Of a stretch of 23,814 nt of DNA, positions 10,815 through 19,600 are shown piece by piece. This DNA is from Chloromonas sp. AAM2. Its lineage: Eukaryota; Chlorophyta; Chlorophyceae; Chlamydomonadales; Chlamydomonadaceae. The position numbers and the translations under genes are program-made. Under the pieces are notes generated by a model that worked only from the letters and a program-made list of their open reading frames with translations, did not search any database and was not told the origin of the DNA. Position 1 is the first letter of the stretch; each line of letters begins with the position of its first letter. The stretch lies in assembly GCA_004335635.1 (NCBI GenBank), contig QAXH01003140.1, positions 4,930 to 28,743 of the forward strand. The letters run 5' to 3'.

Positions 10815-10875
10815 AAAGAAAAGAACTTTGCCAGCTCTGGGACAATTCTTGGGAGTACCACTGGCGCCAGCGTCG
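10815..10875 (+). repeat. Fourth copy of the TTTGCCAG..GGGACAATT end motif
   Basis: TTTGCCAGCTCTGGGACAATT at 10827-10847, preceded by AACAAAAGAAAAGAAC and followed by CACTGGCGCCAGCG. The 3' flank resembles that of the copy in NAMPT intron 6 (CACTGGAACCAGTG). This shows that more than the 21-bp core is shared between copies. Confidence 0.68.
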
Positions 10876-11829
10876 ATTATATACTGTTTCCTGGGCTGGA
10901 AAGCATATGTAGTCTTAGGGGGCTGCTGTGGGCTGGTACTGTTTGCCAGTGCTGATGTTGTTGTACGTGGTGATGAGTTGAGCATCAAAAGACGCTGAAC
11001 ACACCCAACATGTGGCTAGACTGGACTCAAACTCCAGCTCGAATGTGCTGAGTACCGTTGAGACACCCTGGGTTCAAATGATCACCCCATAGTTTGCATA
11101 TGTGGTTTTCTGCTGAAACGTTTTCTGGATAGCTGGACATTATCATCTGCCAATCTTGCTGCACATATCATTATGTTATGCTCTGTTCTTGTTATGGCAC
11201 CATCGCCATGGTCTTGCATCAGTGCTATGAGGAGTGCATGCCGAGGTAGCCACATGGAGTTGATCCCCAGGTCAAGGCCATCCCGCCCAACAGGCTTGCC
11301 TCCCATGCCCTGGCGCAATACCTGGCACACACATGCGCACCATCAGGTATCCAGCATAGTGGTAGTTCAGTAGATTTAGCAATCTTTAGTCTACATATCA
11401 ATGTGTGACTTGGGCATTGAATGAGAAACTTTTGTGACGATTTTGCCAGTGGTCACCACCTGGAGTCCTGCATCAGGCCAGACTTTGTTTCTGTTATGGT
11501 TGGCCTTGCAGAAGCATCCGTCTGCTGCGACTTAAGAACCTACGTGAGACGTGCGATGTGCTGTGACACGAAATGCTTTGACATCAATGAAAGTCATCAC
11601 GTCAGTGGTCAGGTTTGGTCAGTCCATGATTGGCCCCCCTTAACAACCCAACCTGGTTGCCTGAGGCCAGCTGTGGGAAGCTTTGCACAGACTCTGACAG
11701 GGATATGCCCTTGTTGTGCAAGCCTCACCACTTTCATTGGGACAGCTTGAGTTCACGGTGAACAGCAATAACGGTAAAAGACAAGATGTGCAGCGTTCTC
11801 ACCTAAAAAAAGTCCAAATATTCCTTCTT

Positions 11830-11853
11830 GTGGCTCACCACAGGCAGAGCCAC
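11830..11853. other. Perfect 7-bp hairpin GTGGCTC/GAGCCAC
   Basis: GTGGCTC at 11830-11836 and GAGCCAC at 11847-11853 with a 10-base loop, about 30 bases beyond the 3' end of the LINE reading frame. It could be part of the element's 3' end structure; no function is shown. Confidence 0.4.
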
Positions 11854-11880
11854 CACGCATACTTCTTTCTTATCGCTTTC

Positions 11881-13317
11881 TCAGCTTGTTAAATATGCAA
11901 TCTCCTCTTTGGGAAAGAAATGACATACGGGCGATATCACTGTCAGGTGTAGTAGCACCTGGACATGTACATTGACTACGTCAGGGGGGGCTCGCATGCA
12001 CTGAGCGCGAACGCTGGCAAGCCATGCAAGAGACGAGAGATGATACCTTCGTAACCAACCCTGAGCAACAAAAGGCAATGTCAAGGCGGAAACGCAAAGA
12101 ACCCAAAGTGCGGAGGACAAACGAAGGCCTACTGCCGATGGCTGACAGGCAGGCACAGCCTGGCAGTTTCTAGTACATCTGATAGGGGTTAGAAAGCCTG
12201 AGAGCAAGCCGGCCACTGAGCAGGTACAAGAAGGAATGGTCACGGCTGAGCAGCCAAGCTGTGGGTGGCACAGGGTGAGCAGCACGAATTTCTGCAGGTT
12301 GTACCAAAAACGAGCCACAGCTCTGTTGGCTACTAGTGCGACAGCAGGCGGTGGCCCTGCCAAGCGCTGGCCAGGGGCTGGCAGCTGACTAGCCCAAAGA
12401 TACCGGCACCCAAGATTCATAGCGTCTAGGGCTGACAGGCAGACAAGGGTACAAACTGCTGGGCAGAGAAGGGCTAGTGGCTGCTGTTTGAGGCAAATGT
12501 TTCATTCCGAGAGCAGCTGAGATGTCGTTACTGCCACAGGGCAGTCCCAGAAGATGTGCTGCCGGCCGGTTGAGGGGAGCAGCGAGGATGGGGCATGTCC
12601 AGGGTTTCCTTGAGGGTGTTGGCACAGGGATGGCGCCACACAGCAGCAAGGGTCACATAGAACAGAGAAACATAGGCAGAGTTGGCTGTGGCGCGAGGGG
12701 CACGAGGCAACATAGGCTGCATGTGGATCCGGGAGATGTCTGACGTGAGGAGGTGGTGGTGGAAGTAAGGGCAATGCTAGGACGAGGGGTGGTGGGAAGC
12801 AGCCCGTGGAGCGTCTAGAGGGATGGTGGAGGTGTGACTGGGACAGTGTGTCGATGATGATGACACCCTGGGCAATGGCAGCAGGTGTAGAGCGGGTGGA
12901 GCACAGCAGCGGTTGGGCGAGAGGCTGGTGCACAGCCGTGTTTGGGAGGGATGGAGACCAAAGCAGGCGTGATGCAGGAGAGAGGCCGCCAAGGCTGTCC
13001 GGGGGAAGGGGGAACACGGTGAAGGGGGGATGGGGAGGGGGGGAGGTTGGGGGCGCAGGAGGCAGAGGGGCTGGCTGGGGCCTGGGGAGAGGACGGGCCC
13101 TGGCTAGGAGGGCGCGCAGGAAACAAGGCAGCCAGGAGGCTGGCAGCGGACAACAGAGGCGCCAGGCAGTGCAGGGGAGGAGGACGGGCCTGGAGTAGGA
13201 GGGGGCGAGGGGCATTCGAGGCAGAAGCCGGAAGAAAAGGCTGACCGTGTGGTGGTGCTGGTGGGGCCGGAGCGGCTGGGCCCGGGAGCTTGCAAAAACA
13301 GGATCCCAAAGTGACAT
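11881..13317 (-). mobile_element. LINE (non-LTR retrotransposon) 3' remnant, reverse-transcriptase C-terminal zinc-knuckle region
   Basis: On the minus strand one frame runs from 13317 to a TGA at 12502-12504 and then stays open to 11881. Just before the stop it reads GRQHIFWDCPVAV, close to the H-x-F-W-D-C-P-V-A signature that follows the reverse transcriptase in algal LINEs. Just after it reads VCLSALDAMNLGCRYLW and LVANRAVARFWYNLQKF, matching the tail pattern (VCLAALxAMxxGRRxLW; a Trp/Phe block) that I recall from such elements. Upstream the frame is Pro/Leu/His-rich low complexity, and no catalytic YADD block is seen, so the element is 5'-truncated and decayed. LINE identity is fairly sure; the boundaries and clade are not. 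Confidence 0.62.
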
Positions 13318-13611
13318 TATGAATCCTCTTCATGCAAGGCTCGCTTGAGTCTGCAGCGATGTTACTTGAGTCACGACATTGCGGGCAGACTGCAAGAGAA
13401 ATGGGCCAAGCGAGTGGCGTGCGGGCAGGATGCAAGTCAGCACATGCTGAAACAACACAGTCCAATGTAACAGCTTTTGTTTTCTTTCAAATATTTCGCC
13501 GTTCTGAGTCTGACTTAGGCGAGCTACAGAACCCGCTCGCGAGGAGCTTTGCGCATGCTGATATCATGACCACCTAACGAGCAGCAGTCCTGTCGTACGG
13601 TTGGAGTCAGG

Positions 13612-16600
13612 ATGCCCACTACTATCGAGGCCCTGAAGACCGTGGACGAGCAGGCATCTAATGATTGCTTGCAAGACAATGCTTGGGACATCAAGCTGCG
13701 CAGGAAGCTGCAGGTTGGTCATCGACGGAGCGCAGGATTTGGTCGGCCCTGAGCAGGTTCATTGACATTTGTCTACTTTGCACTGGTAACATCGCTGCGC
13801 AGGCAGCCGTCGTAGGCATCAGACATGAGCCAAGTATTCTGGCCACTCCGCTCGTCTGCCTTGTGCTTTTCCTGACGCTTGGACTCTTTGCGGTGGCAAG
13901 AGGCGCTTTCCAAGATGAGCAGAAGGCCAGGTGTGGATTTATGCGCGCAGGTCGCTGACTGACTGCTGTATCGCGTACCAGCTGTGTGTAGCAACGTACA
14001 TGCCCTTACATCCAGCCCCTGGAATCCAAGGTTATGATAGACCCAATCTGACATTACTGTGGAAATGAAAACATCAACTCCAGCATCAGATGACCGCGCC
14101 AGAGAGCGGACAGCTGATGAGAAGAATGGCTGCCGCTTGCTGATGGTGATGCAGGTCTGCAGCTCATGTACAAGTCATTGCCGCTGCCAATGTGATCAGC
14201 AGTAGCTTTATGTCCTCACTCCTGCCCCTTATTCAAGAGACGGACACAATCAAACACACAGCGGATTTCAAGGTCCTTATGGACGCATGGGCAGACCGAG
14301 CACCTGATTGGTGGAGCACGGTGAGGCTGGAGCTTGAGTCGGGCTAGGGTAAGGCTAGGGTTGGGCCGAGAGTCGAGCAGGCGCCATGTCAAGCTGGCAC
14401 TTTGTGATGTCTGTGCTGCTGCCATGAACTCTCAAAGCATGCCCTGCACGATGCATGCACGTCGTTGACTTTACCATGGTCACCGCATGAGCACAAACAG
14501 TGTCATCAGCTCACTCTGCGACAGCAGTGATAGTGCTAACAGCACGTACGTACGTTGTTGCAAACGTTGCCTTGCAGGCTCCCCCAGGCGCACAGACATT
14601 GCGTATGACCCCGTTTGGCAAGATTGCCCAAGTCTACCCGCTGGATGAAGTCAGCCAGAAGCTCATCGGCGTGGATGTGCTGGCGGGCATCCGGCGAGCC
14701 AACTCGCTTCAGGTCATTGCTTACCGCAATGCTACAGCCTCAGGCAGGTTTCTGGGCTGCCCTCTTACACTGCGTGCCTCCTACAGCCCAGGCAGCTCGG
14801 TTAGCATAAAGGTTATGTGCTTGTAACAGGTGACATCTGCACTCGCTTTTGCCTGCCAATCATAACCATGCAGGTCCTGCTGACGTATCTATGTACTGGA
14901 AACAACTTGCCTTGCGCTTGTGCCCTTTCCAGGCCCAAGCATGTTGGATGGCGTGTACTCCTTGCTGGTGCGCATCCCCGTGTTCATCCCGAACGTCAGT
15001 GAACACGAGACCTTTGGCATCCCCTGGGGCGCCACTGACTGCCCCCGGGAGCTGTGTTGGGTACCGGAGACAAGGTCTAAGTGGTGGGGCTACGGCGTCA
15101 TGGTGAGTGCGGCGATGGTGGGTGGGGAGCAGGCGCAGTGTGATGCAGTATGAGATGCGGCGAGGCAGTCTGATGATGCTTCCCAGGCAGGTTGTTTGAG
15201 TCATCTGGCTTTCGTGCATGCAGGGCCTAGACTGGCACCAGTTCTTGGCCCACTCAGGCGGGCCACTGCAGGCCCTCGAGGTGGCAGGGCTGCAGTTCCG
15301 GCTCCTGAGACCGCCCAACGAGTTTGAGAACGAGGAGGGTCTCCAGCTCGTGCAAGCAAGCAGCGGGGCGGCACCGCCTGCGGATGTGGTGACTGCACAG
15401 GTCAATGTGCTGGGCAGAAACGTGAGCGTGGCATGGGATGTAACAGCAGCGTGTGGGAGGCAAAGGCAAGGAGGCGGCTGGGTTGTGAATTGCAACAAAC
15501 GTTTTCTGGCAGGGGTATGCTCTGTACGTGTACATTGTGTCAGAGCTATTGTTCATGCTCCGTGCATTGCCCAGACTTGCATTGCACGACCATGCGATTA
15601 CAATGCATGTATGCAACCAAGTATGCTCCTGGTTGCATGCTGCAGTGGGCGCTTACGGCATGGCATAGCAGAACGTGGGCGCCAGGTTACACGGTGCCTC
15701 TGTCCGTACTCGTGATCATCGGGGCGTGTGTGTGCTCTGCTCTCCTGTTTGTAGTCCTGCTCACAAGGTGCGACCTGGAAGCGACCTGGAAGCCCAGGCA
15801 CTTTAAACCAGCACAGGTGGAATAGTGGCGCTGCTTGGATTGCTGTCGTGTCATACATGCCATCGTTTACATGTTGCTCAAACGCACTAACACCTTTGAG
15901 CAGTATGTATCTTTACAGCAGGGAGCAGTCGGATTTTTGCAGCGTGCATTCGTTGCTCAGAGTGCTCCTTTTATCTGCTTGACCAGGGCTGAGCACACCG
16001 CGCTGCTGAGGAGCCTGCTTCCTGAGGCTGCCATCAACCACGCCCTGGGCACCTGTTCCTGGACCCGCTGCGAGCAGGACGACGCGGCGCTCACCATGCT
16101 GCTGCAAGGTATGGCACTGCTCTGTACATGCTGTTCTGGTGACACGCAGGCACAGACCTTTCTGCAGCTTTTGTGGTGCTGCAACGTGCCTCGTCAGGAC
16201 AGTTGCATTGGTATCAGGAGCAATTCGCACGACCAGGGCTTTTAGACTTGTGTTTGTCACATGACGGCCAGACATGCACCTTGAAGTTTAACGCTGATCT
16301 GCTGTACTTGATGGTCAAGTCGCAAGGAGGTCTGGGCAACCATGAAATCTGCACTACAGCTTGCATCTGTGTTCTGGTTTTTGTCACACTGTTCACAGGC
16401 ACGCCTGCTGAGGCCATCATGGCCATTGTGGAGGACCTCTTTGTGGGCAGAACGCCCCCTCTCTCACGGGTGGCGATGGTGCGAACAGCCCTGGAGGACG
16501 GTGCCGACATCTACCAGCCACTGCGGGGAGACCTCAGCCATCGCATGGCAGAGAATGACAAGATGGATGTAAGTACACTGTCCGCTGTAAAAATGTGTGT

Positions 16601-19600
16601 GACATGCAACTGACTGGGTGGACGGTTAGTTAGATCAGCAACGCAGCAACTCGCCTCACCCTTGCGTGCTTTGCAAGCTCGTCGATAAGAGCATCAGCGT
16701 TTAGCACCATGCGTTGTGAGTATTCGACTGATTTACGTAAGTGTGTGACTTTCTTTGACGGAGATGTGAGATGGGCACACCAAGCCAGTCAGGTGAGTCA
16801 GCCCAGCGCAATCCGATCCATTACGCCAATCTGCCGGCTGCGTTGCGCTGGTTGCGATAGCTTCGAATGTCCATTCTTGAGACCTTATTGGTGCCTACGC
16901 CGTGGGAAATGCGCGGAAAGTGGACATGCCTGTGTGTGCTTCGTGCGCAGGGCGAAGTGAAGGCGGCACTTATGGGTCAACTCTTGGGGCGACAGGTCGT
17001 GGAGAGCCAGGAAATCAACACCGACGTGCATTCAATGGACGATGATAATGAGGAGCCATTGAGTGGCGACGAGCTATTCTCAGGTAAGGGTCCCTCTTAA
17101 CGCATTGATTGACAATGGCCCGTCTTCTGTTGTTGACAATGCCACCATTGAGATCCTGTAGAAACTGCCCGTGAAAACCAGAACGGCAATTTGACTGACC
17201 CCTGCACCGGATCCGTCATCTTTATCAATCCCACAACTATCACCGCGCTTTCTATCAAGACCAAGATCTTCTGTACCTATCCTTCTCCCAATACTACGCA
17301 CTGATTGCGTAGATATCGACGACCCATCTGTTCATCGTTAAGACTTCATCGCGTTTCTTACTTGTCCGCAGATGCCGATGAGATGCCCTCCTTCCCGCCA
17401 TTGAGCCCGACCTCCATAAACCTTGCGGCAAACAATGGCAGAATGCTACTATCTTCGGGGAGCACATCACTGAGTAGATCGTCGAACCAACGCAAGGACG
17501 ATTCTTTTGGTACCGTGGAAGGTGCGGGGCAAATCATCAACGGTACGCCTTGCGAGTGGGTTGCCATGCAAGCTTGCAAACAGAGTTCTTGCAAAGCAAC
17601 ATGACTTCCTGGCACTAAATGTTAAGTCCGGTACTTGCGAAATGTATCAGACTCGAGCAATCATGTCTATGTATGTTGAGGCTTATTGTCGAAGGCGATT
17701 ATCAACTCACGGTTGTATTCCCGACTTGTTTCAGGCGCACTGGTCGCGATCACCGGAGTGCAGCCGCCACCGATTGATCACGTGCGATTACCACACCAGA
17801 GGGCTTCAGCACCCTTGTACAACCGACATGGTTCGTTGCGCAAAAGGACCGGTCTGCGATCTCACTGCGTTCCGGCGTCAACGGATCGGGGGCGTCAGCG
17901 CAGTTGGTTTGAAGGCACTTGCTTTACCACGATGATGCTGGACCAGGACAGTGACATGACTACAACTGCGCATTGTAACCTTCACAACAGCACCGCACCT
18001 GCCAGGCGAAGTTCAATGTCTCATGCCCGCCTTGGCAAGCGCTCATCAATCGTATCGGCACTAAGCCTCCAAGGAGCGATCTCGCAACCGGTAATTCAGC
18101 AAGCCAAGGGTCTGGTGCCGAAACGATCGCAGCCCTCCCCAGCGACCACCAACGTGCAACTCAGCGCTGCTCGTGAAATATCAGCTCCCCTTCCAATGAC
18201 TGATCAAATCATGCCCAACCAGCCGTCCGAGTCTTTGGGACAGGCTGCCGCGACGGTGGATCCTGAGAAGCCAATTTACATGCAGGTTCGGCCTTGCAAG
18301 CCTCTTGGCATCTCCTGTCCGTGCACGCCAGTAATGCTTGCTAAGACTTGCATAGCCTTTCCTTGCTCGAGCACAGTCGTACCAGGTCGTCGCTCATCAG
18401 AAATGCTTGTTAGAACCTGCATGGTCCTATTTGTCTGCCACACAAAAATTGCTTGGCATAGTTGGCATCAGGCGTAGCTGACATGGCTTGAATGCACGTG
18501 TACATCTTGTGCAGTTGGAGGCCGTTCTGCAGACAGCGTCTACATGGAATTTTGACGCGTTTGCCCTGGATGAGGCCTCCTGTGGCAGGCCGCTGTCTGC
18601 CCTGGGCTTCTGGCTCTTCTCGACCAGTGGCCTCATAGGCCACTTGAACCTGAACGCGAGCAAACTTGCAAGGTGTGTGCTGCTTTCAACACGCTTGACT
18701 GCCAATCACGAGCACAGGTGCAGAAGATTTCGGTTGTAAGCACGTCATACTGAGAATGTTGCAGAGCAAGAGATACAGCAGTTACCACGTGCATGTGACG
18801 TTTCTCAGTGATATCAAGATAAACAACTCTACTTCAGCCGTGTTGATGCTTACTATGGGCACTGCCGTGCCTTTGCCTGTCCATCTGGCGTTAGGTTTCT
18901 TATGGCTGTGGAGGACGGCTACTTGACAAACCCTTACGTGAGTGTGGCTTCTCTGAAAATTTCCTCAAACAAACAATGGCGGCAGTTAGTACGCTTTTGC
19001 TATAATCGCACTGATGATGGACCATGCGCCTGCAATGCTGCCACTGGCATCCTTACAGCTCCCCAGTGCCAGCAGATGAAGGCTTCTGGCAGACAAGCAC
19101 GAACAAACAACGCCAAGTGTATATTCCAGTCGTTGGCAATCCCTTGCGTTCAACTCAAAGACGTTGTTCGTGAGCTGGCCGCAGCACAACAGGCGACATG
19201 CGGCGGACGTGCTTCAGTCCATCCACGTACTGCTGCACCAGGGCGGTCTCATGCCGGGGTATGCTGATGACCACACCGTGCTGGCGTGCTACCTGGCAGC
19301 GGTAAGCAGACACGCGCTGGTAGCAGTCCATGCAGTACACGCAGTACATGCGGCAGTCACAAGCAGTACATACGGCAGTCACAAGCCGCTACCAACGGCC
19401 ATAGGTCAAAACATTGATACATAGTTATGACATCGTTTACTTTCGGTTTACCAACGTTCGTTTTCAACTGCCTCTACCAACCGCTTTGTTTTCGGCAACT
19501 GCACGCATGTGACACTTTGCGCAGGTCTGAAGCTTCACATCAGATTGGACAGGGATATGGCCTTGGTTCAGAGGAGGTGCACGTGCCAAATCAGTTGAGG

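Larger units (their letters stand above)
9862..13611. other. Spacer rich in mobile-element remains, upstream of the CHASE-PDE gene
   Basis: Apart from the repeats, the TIR element and the LINE remnant listed separately, no supportable gene is seen. The 5' UTR and promoter of the gene starting at 13612 must lie near 13320-13611, between it and the LINE remnant; I can point to no TATA box with confidence. An in-frame TGA at 13567-13569 precedes the start codon. An ORF at 11421-11750 (109 codons) has no recognised motif. Confidence 0.6.

Noticed and set aside
10464..10955. 163-codon + strand ORF
   Set aside because: It starts inside the TIR element and runs through the fourth end-motif copy; no motif supports a protein.
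11421..11750. 109-codon + strand ORF, Cys-rich
   Set aside because: No family pattern, no splice partners with matching phase, and no homologue I recognise.
12806..13198. 130-codon + strand ORF, Gly/Arg-rich
   Set aside because: It is the complement of the Pro-rich low-complexity part of the LINE frame; composition explains it.
14340..14370. GGGCTAGGGTAAGGCTAGGGTT, telomere-like
   Set aside because: Only about three irregular TAGGG units inside a PDE intron; too short and degenerate to call an interstitial telomere.
14748..14787. A tiny intron (AG|GTTTCT...CTACAG|C) inside the CHASE exon
   Set aside because: It would be only about 40 bases, far shorter than every other intron here, and would delete the PLTL block expected in a CHASE domain.
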